Origin: CAZIVO01 sp964542765
Lineage (GTDB): Bacteria; Planctomycetota; UBA1135; UBA2386
DNA: 64,000 bases
Direction of reading: 5' to 3'
Assembly (NCBI GenBank): GCA_964542765.1
Contig: CAZIVO010000003.1
Coordinates: 1-64,000 of the forward strand
In this document: one piece after another, positions 16,539-25,571 of the stretch
Numbering within the stretch: the first letter of the stretch is position 1
Layout of the letters: each line of letters opens with the position of its first letter
Translations under genes and position numbers: made by a program
The notes under the pieces: generated by a model
What the model was told of the DNA's origin: nothing
The model's database searches: none
What the model saw: the letters and a program-made list of their open reading frames with translations, nothing else

Positions 16539-18575
16539 ATGTTCAGTTCCATCAACAGGAGGGAGATCCTCTCGGCGGTTGGTTTGACGGCGATGTTGGT
16601 CGCTTGTAATGGCGAGAGGCAGGACCTTGCGAATCAAGAACCGGTGCTGGCAACTGCCTCACGGATTCCGATGAAGATTTGTGTGCGCGAGGCTGCCGAG
16701 TTGCAGGCAGCCACGGTGACTCGACTGAAGTGCGAAATTGAATCCCGGGGGTATGAAGGAACGACGCTGATCTACTTGATTTCCGAGGGATCTGCTGTCA
16801 AGAAGGGTGATCGAGTTGCTGAACTCGATGTCAGTGAGCTGGTTGATAAGCGGGCGAGCCAGGAGATCGATCTGGAGCGGGCTCGCGCATCCTTGGTGGA
16901 GGCCGAGCAGAACATGAAGATCCAGCTCAAGGAGATCAAAGCTGCTGAAGAAAATGCTCGAAGCAAGTTGACCCTGGCAACAATGGATCTCGAGAAGTTC
17001 CTCGGCAGGAAGATGCCCCGTGGTGGGGATGAGGTTTCGATCAAGGGGACCAATGCCGAGATGCTCGACAAGCTTTCTCGGCTCGTTGCGGGGACGCCGC
17101 GCGCATTACTCCTGTCCCAGGTGCGAAAGAAGCTCCTGCCCGAAGATTCACAGCTGATGCATGAGATGGGATCGATGGCCAATCAGGTCCTTGCGCAGAT
17201 CGATGAGATCGAGCTGGCGTCTGCCGATCTGAAGGTGAAGGAGGAGGTGCTCTCTCAGAGTATCCAATTGCATGCGAAGAGCTATCTCACCAAGAACGAA
17301 CTCGATCGGGACCGGCTAGCTCACGAGAGTCAGCTTTCGAAGCTGGCCCTGGCCTGGAACCAACTGGATTTGCTGATCAATTACACGCTGATCGCAGGTG
17401 GGTCCAAGTCTCCAGGCCTGATCGATCTCCGCTTGAATGTCAGCAACGCAAAGCTCGAACTCGACAAGGTGAACGCTCAAAACCTTGCCCGCAAAGCGAA
17501 GGAAGAAGCCGATCTCAAGAGCAAGCAGGCAGGCTTCAACCTCGAGGAGGGGAGATTCAACAAGCTGGTGGAGCAGGTCGGTAAGTCCATTATCAGGGCG
17601 CCGCATGCCGGATTGGTGGTGTACGGAAGGCATGGTAGTAGCTACCGCCCCGAGACCGTGGAAGAAGGTGATCGTGTCCGTGAGCGGCAAACGATCGTTG
17701 CCTTGCCAGATATCTCGAGCATGATCGCCGAGGTCAAGATTCAAGAGTCCAATGTGCGGCAGGTTGCGGCTGGACAAAGAGTGAAGATCGTTGTCGATGC
17801 CTTCCCGGAGCGGTCATTCAGCGGAGTTGTCGATAGGGTTTCGATTCTTCCTGATTCTGCTGAGCGCTACACCAATGAGGACTTGAAGATCTACAAGTCC
17901 TGGGTAGCGATCGAAGATGGTGATGAGGATATGCGACCGGGGATGTCGGCGACGGTCGAGATCAATATCGGAGACATCCCCGACGCCTTGGCGGTGCCCG
18001 TGGGTTGTGTGCAAATCCGAGGGAGCGTTCCTTATGTTTGGAAGGCGGCGGCGCAGGGTCCAGAGGCTGTCCGGGTCGAACTTGGTCCGGCGGACGAGGA
18101 CCATGTGCAGATCCTCTCAGGGCTCAAGGAAGGAGAGAAGGTTCATGTGTCTCCTCCCTTGGCTGTGGCCCTCCCGGTATTCGAGCAACCGATGGAGGTG
18201 GCCCCAGCCTCTGCGGATCAGATCGTCAAGACCAAGCGTCCACCTGCTGGGGCGGATGGCGCTGGCCGGGGCGAAGGACGTCGCGATGCTGGCATGGGGG
18301 GTTCCTTTGGCAGTGAACTCACCAAGGCCATCGCCAAGAAATACCCACGGTTCGCGAAGGATCTGGAGGGGGGCGCGATGGCGATCTTCCGCAACTCCGA
18401 GATCCGAGAGCTTGTTCAGAATGACCCGGAGTTGAAGGCCTTGTCGGACAAGATGCGTGCCGAGATGCGTACGCAGTTTGGTGGACGTGGCGGTGGCGAA
18501 CGCGGCGGCGAACGCGGCGGCGAACGCGGCGGCGGTCGATCGGCTGGCGCTGGCAGGGGCCGTGATGGTCGATAG
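16539..18575 (+). CDS. Periplasmic adaptor lipoprotein (MacA/HlyD type), second copy
   Basis: 678 residues, paralogue of the gene before it. Lipobox AMLVAC near residue 23. It has the same order: TLIYLISEGSAVKKGDRVAELD, long coiled coil, IIRAPHAGLVVYG, IAEVKIQESNVRQVAAGQR, MRPGMSATVEINIGD. It lacks the Lys-Pro repeats but keeps the C-terminal box KYPRFAKDL, then IRELVQNDPELKALSDKMR, and a Gly/Arg-rich tail. Its end overlaps the ATPase start by 11 bases. Two non-identical adaptors in one operon could form a mixed hexamer or serve different partners (inference). Confidence 0.87.
   Translation: MFSSINRREILSAVGLTAMLVACNGERQDLANQEPVLATASRIPMKICVREAAELQAATVTRLKCEIESRGYEGTTLIYLISEGSAVKKGDRVAELDVSELVDKRASQEIDLERARASLVEAEQNMKIQLKEIKAAEENARSKLTLATMDLEKFLGRKMPRGGDEVSIKGTNAEMLDKLSRLVAGTPRALLLSQVRKKLLPEDSQLMHEMGSMANQVLAQIDEIELASADLKVKEEVLSQSIQLHAKSYLTKNELDRDRLAHESQLSKLALAWNQLDLLINYTLIAGGSKSPGLIDLRLNVSNAKLELDKVNAQNLARKAKEEADLKSKQAGFNLEEGRFNKLVEQVGKSIIRAPHAGLVVYGRHGSSYRPETVEEGDRVRERQTIVALPDISSMIAEVKIQESNVRQVAAGQRVKIVVDAFPERSFSGVVDRVSILPDSAERYTNEDLKIYKSWVAIEDGDEDMRPGMSATVEINIGDIPDALAVPVGCVQIRGSVPYVWKAAAQGPEAVRVELGPADEDHVQILSGLKEGEKVHVSPPLAVALPVFEQPMEVAPASADQIVKTKRPPAGADGAGRGEGRRDAGMGGSFGSELTKAIAKKYPRFAKDLEGGAMAIFRNSEIRELVQNDPELKALSDKMRAEMRTQFGGRGGGERGGERGGERGGGRSAGAGRGRDGR
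18495..18530 (+). repeat. Three tandem 12-base repeats
   Basis: Three perfect copies of ggcgaacgcggc near the end of the second adaptor gene, coding for a GERG-type repeat in its Gly/Arg-rich tail. Confidence 0.9.
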
Positions 18576-19287
18576 TCCTGGCACTCACAACGGGGATCGG
18601 GAGGTGATCGCCGAGTTCGTCGATGTCCAGCGCCACTATCAGATGGGCGAGAATATCGTCAAGGCGCTCGACGGTGTCTCCTTGAAGATCCATCGGGGTG
18701 ACTATCTGGCGATCATGGGGCGAAGTGGTTCGGGCAAGAGTACCATGCTCAACCTGCTCGGATGCCTCGATCGCCCCACGGATGGTCGTTACTTGCTGGG
18801 CGACCGCAACGTCTCCGATCTGAATGACGGGCAACTCTCCGAGGTTCGCGGTAAGGAGATCGGTTTCATTTTCCAGTCCTTCAACCTGATTCCACAGTTG
18901 ACAGCGCTGGAGAATCTGGAAGTTCCCCTGTTCTACCAGGGGCGAGTGGGGGCGGAGTCACGGCAGAAGGCGGAAGATCTGGCGATTCGGGTTGGTCTCG
19001 AGGGGAGGCTCTCTCACAAGCCCACCGAGCTATCCGGCGGACAGCAGCAACGCTTGGCCATCGCCCGGGCCTTGATGAACGACCCTTTGTTCCTGCTCGC
19101 GGACGAGGCGACCGGCAATCTCGACAGCAAGACCGAGGATGAGATTCTCGATCTCCTGGAAGAGTTGCAGTCCGACGGCATGACCGTCGTTGTCGTGACA
19201 CACAATCCGAAGGTTTCGCGGCGTGCCGAGCGGGTGATCACCTTGCGCGATGGCTGCGTCGAGAAGGTTGAGGAGAACAAACCTTGA
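18565..19287 (+). CDS. ABC transporter ATPase, MacB/LolD type
   Basis: 240 residues from ATG 18565. Walker A GRSGSGKST (residues 52-60), Q-loop FQSFNLIPQLTALENLEVPL, signature LSGGQQQRLAIARAL, Walker B LLADEATGNLD and the switch His in VVTHNP. The sequence FNLIPQLTALENLEVPL is characteristic of the MacB/LolD family. Energises the permease encoded next. Overlaps the adaptor gene in front (11 bases) and the permease gene behind (TTGA). Confidence 0.95.
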   Translation: MVDSPGTHNGDREVIAEFVDVQRHYQMGENIVKALDGVSLKIHRGDYLAIMGRSGSGKSTMLNLLGCLDRPTDGRYLLGDRNVSDLNDGQLSEVRGKEIGFIFQSFNLIPQLTALENLEVPLFYQGRVGAESRQKAEDLAIRVGLEGRLSHKPTELSGGQQQRLAIARALMNDPLFLLADEATGNLDSKTEDEILDLLEELQSDGMTVVVVTHNPKVSRRAERVITLRDGCVEKVEENKP

Positions 19288-20552
19288 TCCGCGAATCTCT
19301 GCAAACCTTCAAGCTCGGGGTCAAGAGCCTCGTCTTGCACAAGCTGCGTTCTTCGCTGACCACACTGGGCATTCTTTTCGGCGTGTCCTCGGTCATCGCG
19401 ATGCTGGCCGTTGGCGAGGGTGCGAACTATGAAGCTCTCGAGCGGATCAAGGCTCTCGGTTCGACCAATATATTGATCAGGAGCAAGAGACCGCCCGATA
19501 ACGAGCAGAGCAGTAGCGAGAGTTCGTTTTCTGCAATGGCATTTGGTCTGACATACGACGATGCCGAGAGGATTGCCGCCACCCTCGATGGCGCCGATAG
19601 CGTGGTGCCGGTCAGGGAGATGGTCAAGGATCTTCGTCGTGGCCCCTACTGGTCCAGTGGCGTGGTGGTGGGGACCACACCCGAGTTTATTGACGTCGCC
19701 AACATGGGGGTCTCCGAAGGTCGCTGGCTGACGAGCGTTGATCTTAAAAAGCACCGCAATGTGGCGGTCCTCGGGTCGAGCTTGGCGCGCATCTTGTTCC
19801 CTCTCTCTAACCCTTTGGGCCAGAGTGTGGCTGCCGGGAATCGTTTCACCGTGGTTGGCGTGCTCGGCTATCTGGGGCGTGCCAGTGGTTCGGCCAGCGG
19901 AGTTTCACTGGATAATTGCCTCTTCATTCCGCTGACGACATCGCGTAGCCGTTTCGGGGACGAGCAAACGATGCGCAGCGGTGGCAGCTTCAAGCGAGAG
20001 CGCGTCGAACTGCATGAGGTGAAGGTCAAGATGACATCCCCCGACCAGGTTGTTCCAGCGGCGGCGGTGCTGAGAACGATGCTCGATGACCATCATGGGA
20101 CTCAAGATGATGTTGACATCAAGGTGCCGCTGGAACTGCTCAAGGAGGCCGAAGCAACGGCGCAGATTTTCAATATTGTCCTGGGATCGATCGCCGTCAT
20201 CTCCTTGCTGGTGGGTGGCATCGGCATCATGAATGTCATGCTGGCGACGGTGACGGAGCGGACGCGGGAGATCGGTATTCGAAGGGCGCTGGGTGCCAAG
20301 AAGAGGGACATCGTCTTCCAGTTTCTGGTCGAGACCGTTGTTCTCGCCGGTAGCGGAGGTGTTCTTGGCGTTGGTCTGGGTCTCGTGATCCCCTTCATGG
20401 TGACGAGTCTCGCAGGCCAGATCACCATCATCCGCCCGGAGCACGTGGCGATGGCGTTCGGAATTTCGGCCGTGGTGGGGGTCGCTGCGGGTATCTATCC
20501 TGCTTGGCGTGCCGCGAGCATGGACCCGGTAGAGGCTCTCCGGCACGAATAA
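19284..20552 (+). CDS. ABC transporter permease, MacB type
   Basis: 422 residues. Start is a TTG at 19284 that overlaps the ATPase stop; AGGAG eight bases upstream supports it. One N-terminal transmembrane helix (LGILFGVSSVIAMLAVG), a large periplasmic MacB-PCD domain, then three C-terminal helices of the FtsX fold with GGIGIMNVMLATVTERTREIGIRRALGAKKRDI, the family hallmark. With ATPase, adaptors and TolC-like protein it makes a complete envelope-spanning exporter; substrate unknown (drug, peptide or lipid-linked molecule). Confidence 0.95.
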   Translation: MIRESLQTFKLGVKSLVLHKLRSSLTTLGILFGVSSVIAMLAVGEGANYEALERIKALGSTNILIRSKRPPDNEQSSSESSFSAMAFGLTYDDAERIAATLDGADSVVPVREMVKDLRRGPYWSSGVVVGTTPEFIDVANMGVSEGRWLTSVDLKKHRNVAVLGSSLARILFPLSNPLGQSVAAGNRFTVVGVLGYLGRASGSASGVSLDNCLFIPLTTSRSRFGDEQTMRSGGSFKRERVELHEVKVKMTSPDQVVPAAAVLRTMLDDHHGTQDDVDIKVPLELLKEAEATAQIFNIVLGSIAVISLLVGGIGIMNVMLATVTERTREIGIRRALGAKKRDIVFQFLVETVVLAGSGGVLGVGLGLVIPFMVTSLAGQITIIRPEHVAMAFGISAVVGVAAGIYPAWRAASMDPVEALRHE

Positions 20553-20663
20553 GGCTCTGCTGAAGGGGGCTGGGGCAGGAATGCTGGAGAAAACCGTCTG
20601 GTCCACGGGCGTGCCGGGCCGCTAAGATGGCCATCTCAGGGGGGATCATTCCCAAGGGGGGGT

Positions 20664-21317
20664 ATGGCGGCGGTTCTGGTCACAGCGGGTCCTACCCGCG
20701 AGCACATCGATGACGTTCGGTTTCTGGCCAATGGCAGCACGGGACGCATGGGGTTTGCCATCGCGGCTGCAGCTCATGGTCGGGGCCATGAAGTCCAACT
20801 CGTAGCCGGCCCCACACATCTGGAGCCGCCTGCGGGTGTTCATGTTCATCGGGTGGTCTCGGCTCTGGAGATGCAGGCCGAGGCTGAACGTCTCTATCCG
20901 GCGACGGATCTTGTTTTTGGAGTCGCGGCGGTCTCGGACTATCGGCCGGCGCGGAGGATGGCGGGCAAGCCAGCGAAGAGCGAGGATTCGACGGTGCTCC
21001 ATCTGACCGCGAACCCGGACATCATCGCAAGCATCGGGGCCAGGAAGGGCGATCGTGTAGTTGTGGGTTTTGCTCTGCAGGTCGTCGGAAAAGGTGGCAT
21101 GGAAGGTGTGATGGAGCGAGCTCGCGAGAAACTTGTTGCCAAGGAACTCGATTTGATTGTTGTCAATCTGGCTGATGCCATGGGGGCGGAGCAGAGCGAA
21201 GTTGTGTTGCTATGGGTGGATGGGACAGTCGAACATCTTCCTTGCCAGTCCAAGGAAGCGACGGCGGGCCACATCGTTGATGCCGCCATCGGTTTGCTGA
21301 GAGGTGGAAGGAAATGA
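20664..21317 (+). CDS. coaB: Phosphopantothenoylcysteine synthetase (CoaB domain alone)
   Basis: Condenses 4-phosphopantothenate with cysteine for coenzyme A. The 217-residue protein has only the C-terminal (DFP) half of the usual CoaBC: GPTREHIDDVRFLANGSTG, AAVSDYRP and LTANPDI are conserved motifs. The flavoprotein decarboxylase half CoaC is absent here and must be encoded elsewhere. A G-rich ribosome site precedes the ATG. The stop overlaps the ftsK start (ATGA). Confidence 0.88.
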   Translation: MAAVLVTAGPTREHIDDVRFLANGSTGRMGFAIAAAAHGRGHEVQLVAGPTHLEPPAGVHVHRVVSALEMQAEAERLYPATDLVFGVAAVSDYRPARRMAGKPAKSEDSTVLHLTANPDIIASIGARKGDRVVVGFALQVVGKGGMEGVMERAREKLVAKELDLIVVNLADAMGAEQSEVVLLWVDGTVEHLPCQSKEATAGHIVDAAIGLLRGGRK

Positions 21318-23761
21318 CAGCTACGACTGATGCGCCACGGGCGAGCGATCCACAGGCGAGGTTGCGCGAGGCTCTTTGCCTGGTCTTGGTAGGGTCTTGT
21401 CTATACCTCCTGCTGTCATTGGTGACGCTGTCATTGCCCATCGGTGAGAGTGCTTTGCCGCGAGGGGGGATGCAAAATCTGGGCGGTACCGTTGGGTATT
21501 ACGTTGCTCACGGACTGAGTTTTGTCTTTGGGGGTGCGTCACACCTGCTGATCTTGTTCGCCCTCTTGTATGGGGTGTTACGTTTCTTGGATCGGCCTGT
21601 TGAGCGCGTGGTGCTCAAGGCGCTCGGCGTGGTCGTGTTCGTGGCGATGATGTCACTGCTGCTGGCAGGTCCTGAAGGGATTGCTGGTTACAGTGCGCGC
21701 TCCCCCTACGGAGCTGGCGGACGTTTCGGAGCGAATCTTTCGCCGAAGCTGCATCAGGCGTTCGGTGGTTCGGGGAGGATTCTGGTGCTGATCTTCGGCA
21801 GCATCGTGTCCTTGATGCTGGCCACGGAGTGGATGTTCTCAACATTGCTCCGTCGTGGGGCAGATGGTCTGACCTCCGGTGTGGGGAAGATCAAGCGACG
21901 CGGATGGCGATCCGCGGATGGCCTTGAGGCCGAAGGAGAGGACGAGGAATACGAGGAGGAAGACGAGGAATACGAGGACGAAGAGGAGGAATACGAGGAC
22001 GAAGAGGAGGAAGACGAGGACGAGGAGGACCAGGAGGAAGACGAGGAGGACGAGGAGGAAGACGAGGAGGAGCCGACTGTTGTGCCGGCGGGGGGCCGCA
22101 AGAGGCCCAGGGGACGTCGCCGTTCGGTGCCTCGCAGGCGCCCATCCCCGGTCAGGCCTCCTTCCCCGGATTTAGGAGGAATCGAGCCTGCGCAAACGAG
22201 CCTTCCCTTCGATACGGCTTATGTTTTTCCTCCCACGGATCTATTCCGTGAACCGGAGTTGGCTAACGATGATGAGTCGGAGACTCTCATCAATCGCAAT
22301 GCTGAGGCGATTGAGCGCCGTTTGCGCTCGTTCAAGCTCGATACCGAGGTCGTTGGGGTCTCCAAGGGCCCTGCCGTGACCCAGTACGAGCTCCGCCTTG
22401 CCGAAGGCATCAAGGTGTCGAAGATCTCCAGCTATGAAGCTGATCTGGCGGCGGCCTTGCGTGCGGTTCAGGTGCGTGTCGTGGCGCCGATCCCCGGCAA
22501 GGACACGGTCGGCATTGAAGTGCCAAACAGTCAGCGGCGAGTGGTCTTCATGCGCGAGATGCTCGATCTTTATGGGCTCGCTGAAGAGTGGGCGATCCCG
22601 CTGTTCTTGGGCATGGATGTGGCAGGGGAACCAATCGTCGAGGATCTCGCCCGCATGCCGCATCTCCTGATTGCCGGCACGACGGGGTCAGGCAAGTCGG
22701 TCTGTATCAACACGATCATTTTGTCGATCATCATGACGCGTACGCCGGCGCAGGTTCGGCTGATTCTGATCGACCCCAAGATGGTCGAATTGCAGGCTTT
22801 CCGTGCCCTTCCTCACCTGAGTTGCGAAGTCGTTACCAATATGAAGAAGGCACCGGCGGTCCTGGGCTGGGCGGTCGAGGAGATGGACAAGCGCTATACG
22901 ATGCTCGCGGCTGTGGGTGTGAGTAATATCAGCGGTTTCAACAAGCTTGGGCAGGCCGAGATCGAGGAGCGGTTGGGGCATTCGGTTGATCCCGCCGACG
23001 CGAGCTTGCCCTATCAGGTTCTTGTCATCGACGAATTTGCCGATCTGATGGCCGTGGCGGCGAAGGATGTCGAGGAGTCCATTCAGCGGCTCGCCCAGAA
23101 GTCTCGTGCCGTGGGCCTGCATGTGATTCTTGCAACTCAGCGGCCCAGCACCGATGTGATCACCGGGATCATCAAGGCGAACTTGCCTTGCCAGGCCGCA
23201 TTCCGGGTGAAATCGAGGATCGATTCTCGTGTCATTCTGGATAGCAACGGTGCCGAAAAGCTGCTCGGCCACGGTGACATGCTTTTTGTCAGGCCGAGCG
23301 GGAATGGTGTTGTCAGGGCCCAGGGAGCCTTCGTCGCTGAAGAGGAAATCCAACGGGTGGTGGGGTTCCTCAAGGAAAACGGGCCGACACCGTGTTTCTT
23401 GCCGGATCTGGTCCAGACCAAGACAGCTTCCGGGAAGAAACCGAGCGAACGAGACGAATACTACGAGCAAGCCGCCGAGGTGATTCTCGGGCAGCAACGG
23501 GGTTCGGCGACGCTCCTTCAGCGCTCCCTTGCGGTCGGCTATACCCGGGCTACGCGACTCCTGGAAATGATGGAGGATGATGGGATTGTGGGGCCTTTCT
23601 GTGGGTCCAAGTCTCGCGAAGTCCTGCTGACCCTCGAGGAGTGGCAGGATCGTTGCCAAGCGGTTGGCGATGAGTTGGCTGACCAGGGTGAAGAGGAGCC
23701 GGGTGAGGGCTCACCTGACGAGTATGACTACGAGGATGAGGACGAGGCCGTCGAGGCCTGA
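21314..23761 (+). CDS. ftsK: DNA translocase FtsK
   Basis: 815 residues. Four transmembrane helices (about 20-42, 64-92, 100-120, 155-177), a cytoplasmic linker with an almost pure Glu/Asp/Tyr tract (208-253) followed by a basic Arg/Pro stretch, then the motor: Walker A GTTGSGKS (455-462), Walker B LVIDEFADLM (570-579), ATQRPSTDVITG. A C-terminal gamma winged helix (about 720-785, LLQRSLAVGYTRATRLLEMMEDDGIVG) reads polar DNA sequences. Ends with another acidic tail. Pumps chromosomal DNA at the septum during division. Overlaps coaB by four bases. Confidence 0.96.
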   Translation: MTATTDAPRASDPQARLREALCLVLVGSCLYLLLSLVTLSLPIGESALPRGGMQNLGGTVGYYVAHGLSFVFGGASHLLILFALLYGVLRFLDRPVERVVLKALGVVVFVAMMSLLLAGPEGIAGYSARSPYGAGGRFGANLSPKLHQAFGGSGRILVLIFGSIVSLMLATEWMFSTLLRRGADGLTSGVGKIKRRGWRSADGLEAEGEDEEYEEEDEEYEDEEEEYEDEEEEDEDEEDQEEDEEDEEEDEEEPTVVPAGGRKRPRGRRRSVPRRRPSPVRPPSPDLGGIEPAQTSLPFDTAYVFPPTDLFREPELANDDESETLINRNAEAIERRLRSFKLDTEVVGVSKGPAVTQYELRLAEGIKVSKISSYEADLAAALRAVQVRVVAPIPGKDTVGIEVPNSQRRVVFMREMLDLYGLAEEWAIPLFLGMDVAGEPIVEDLARMPHLLIAGTTGSGKSVCINTIILSIIMTRTPAQVRLILIDPKMVELQAFRALPHLSCEVVTNMKKAPAVLGWAVEEMDKRYTMLAAVGVSNISGFNKLGQAEIEERLGHSVDPADASLPYQVLVIDEFADLMAVAAKDVEESIQRLAQKSRAVGLHVILATQRPSTDVITGIIKANLPCQAAFRVKSRIDSRVILDSNGAEKLLGHGDMLFVRPSGNGVVRAQGAFVAEEEIQRVVGFLKENGPTPCFLPDLVQTKTASGKKPSERDEYYEQAAEVILGQQRGSATLLQRSLAVGYTRATRLLEMMEDDGIVGPFCGSKSREVLLTLEEWQDRCQAVGDELADQGEEEPGEGSPDEYDYEDEDEAVEA

Positions 23762-23998
23762 TTCTTCGTCAGGCGGCGTGAGACAGTTTTTCTGTAGCGG
23801 TTGAAGGTCCACCGCCGTCGATATCCTGCGATCAGCCTCCGAGCCGCTGCTCAGGCCGCTTGGAACTCCTTGTCCGCTCCCAATCGGGTCGTTACATTAG
23901 CTGACATTCAGCTTGCCCGGCACGTGTGGAGGGGGCTCCAGTGGTGCGGTGCGGAGCTACGGTTAGGAGCGAGCCTTCGGTTCAGAGGGGGGGCGTCG

Positions 23999-25294
23999 AT
24001 GATCGATCAATCCTTGGTAGATGCTCAGCATCGCCAATCTCGGACCCTGCTGAGTTGGGCCATTTCTCTCATCCCGGTAGCCTTGTCGGTTTTTTGCCTC
24101 TCTGCTCTGGGCTACTACCACGTGATGGTCGAGAGCGCGCAGCCGACATCGGGACTGTTGCAGGGAGTGATCGCCGGACTCTATGGCTTCCTTGGCTTCG
24201 TCCCGGCCTTCATGTGCTGTCTGCTCGTTCTGGTCTGGTCATCGATCTGGTTCATCACGGGTGAATCTACGCGCCTTTGGTCAAAGCTCGGGCGTGTCGT
24301 TGTCTTGACCCTGAGCCTTGCCATTCTCATCAACCTCCAGTCTGAGGGCATGGTTCCCGGTGACGGGGGTGGAGATTTGGGAGCCTATCTCGCCACGCGG
24401 CTCCAGAGTCTGTTCGGCTATACCTTCGCAACGCTACTGATGTCACTCGTGGTGGTCGGGGCCTTGCTGATTGCGACAGAATTTTTCTTCTACCGCTACT
24501 TTGCTGCCATGAGTGGAGCGGATGCTTCCTGTGATGAAGGGGGAGATCTGGGCGTGGAGAATGAGGCTGCTGCGGAGTTCAAGAACATCGTTGTGGGGCA
24601 TGTGGCGAAGCCGGCAGCTCCGCGGTTCGCGATGGAGGAAGAGCCTGTATCCGATGTTGTTGCTGAAGAGGGACTACCGCAAGCAGGGGCACCATCCGGG
24701 GATGATCCCATGAGCGAGGAGAGTCCACGCGCACCCCGTAGCTTCTCCGAAGAAGAAGAGGAGGAATACGAGGAAGAGGAGGAGGGCGAGGAGGAATACG
24801 AGGAAGAGGAGGAGGGCGAGGAGGAATACGAGGAAGAGGAGGAGGGCGAGGAGGAAGAGGAGGAATACGAGGAGGAAGAGGAGGGCGAGGAGGAAGAGGA
24901 GGAAGAGGAAGAGGAAGAGGAGGAGGAAGAGGAGGAAGACGAGGAATACGAATACGAATACGAATATGAAGAGGTCGAGGTGGACGTCGAAGAGGGCGAA
25001 GAGCAGGATTCGCAGGCCGACCCTGTCGAGATTCCTTCTCCCGCTGATGACCTGGACTCGCGTCAGGGCCTTCTATTCGCAGGCGAGGGCCGCCCTTCCG
25101 TTGATGATGCCGCTGATCTGGTGATCCGTTCGAACAGGGCGAGTGTCATGTTCTTGCAGCGGAGGCTCCGGGTCTCGCCCGAAGAGGCATCTGGATTACT
25201 CGACGCGCTTCGGGAGAGGGGTGTCGTGGATGGCCAGCCCGGTGAAGATTACGGCCGCATCATCATGGACCTCGCGTCTTGGGAAGGTCGCTGA
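23999..25294 (+). CDS. Motorless FtsK-like membrane protein with gamma domain
   Basis: 431 residues from ATG 23999, which follows a G-rich ribosome site; a longer reading from 23801 adds residues with no family likeness. It copies the FtsK layout: four membrane helices (about 17-40, 55-86, 98-114, 137-165), a long acidic linker (251-336, Glu/Tyr/Gly repeats) and a C-terminal winged helix (369-423) with RASVMFLQRRLRVSPEEASGLLD matching the FtsK gamma recognition region. The whole RecA-like alpha/beta motor is missing, with no Walker A or B motif. It cannot pump DNA; it could tether DNA to the membrane or regulate the FtsK encoded upstream. Confidence 0.85.
   Translation: MIDQSLVDAQHRQSRTLLSWAISLIPVALSVFCLSALGYYHVMVESAQPTSGLLQGVIAGLYGFLGFVPAFMCCLLVLVWSSIWFITGESTRLWSKLGRVVVLTLSLAILINLQSEGMVPGDGGGDLGAYLATRLQSLFGYTFATLLMSLVVVGALLIATEFFFYRYFAAMSGADASCDEGGDLGVENEAAAEFKNIVVGHVAKPAAPRFAMEEEPVSDVVAEEGLPQAGAPSGDDPMSEESPRAPRSFSEEEEEEYEEEEEGEEEYEEEEEGEEEYEEEEEGEEEEEEYEEEEEGEEEEEEEEEEEEEEEEEDEEYEYEYEYEEVEVDVEEGEEQDSQADPVEIPSPADDLDSRQGLLFAGEGRPSVDDAADLVIRSNRASVMFLQRRLRVSPEEASGLLDALRERGVVDGQPGEDYGRIIMDLASWEGR
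24761..24850 (+). repeat. Three perfect 30-base tandem repeats in the acidic linker
   Basis: Three exact copies of a 30-base purine-rich unit starting gaggaatacgaggaagagga, coding for EEYEEEEEGE. They sit in a longer purine tract (24750-24965) of related, less regular units, which points to growth by replication slippage. Confidence 0.95.
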
Positions 25295-25441
25295 CCGGCT
25301 CCGGATGACTTCGTTGGCAGATCATTGTTTGGCGGTCTCATGCTGTGTCAGGCTGAGGCTTTTTTAAAATCCTTGTGAGACTTGGAGAAAAACAACAGGC
25401 AGCCAGGGAGCCTCGGTGGAGTGACGCATGCGTTTTGCACA

Positions 25442-25461
25442 GAGTTACGAAGAGATAACTC
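25442..25461. repeat. Inverted repeat upstream of dnaB
   Basis: GAGTTA, eight bases, TAACTC. Lies 110 bases before the dnaB start in a 277-base intergenic region that otherwise shows only a TTGTCCACC (two mismatches from a DnaA box). Could be an operator; weak. Confidence 0.3.
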
Positions 25462-25571
25462 ACCGTTGTCCACCATGCGACATCTTGCCTGCTGCTCTCA
25501 CGAGATTACTTATAGGGTTTCCGTGGTAGCCGAAGCCGATTCGATGCCGGGCACCGCGAAGAGGGGGATAG

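Noticed and set aside
21754..22101. Ser-rich minus-strand frame
   Set aside because: It is the reverse reading of the acidic repeat tract in ftsK.
25460..25475. TTGTCCACC as a DnaA box and possible origin near dnaB
   Set aside because: A single site with two mismatches; no cluster, no AT-rich unwinding element, no dnaA or dnaN beside it.
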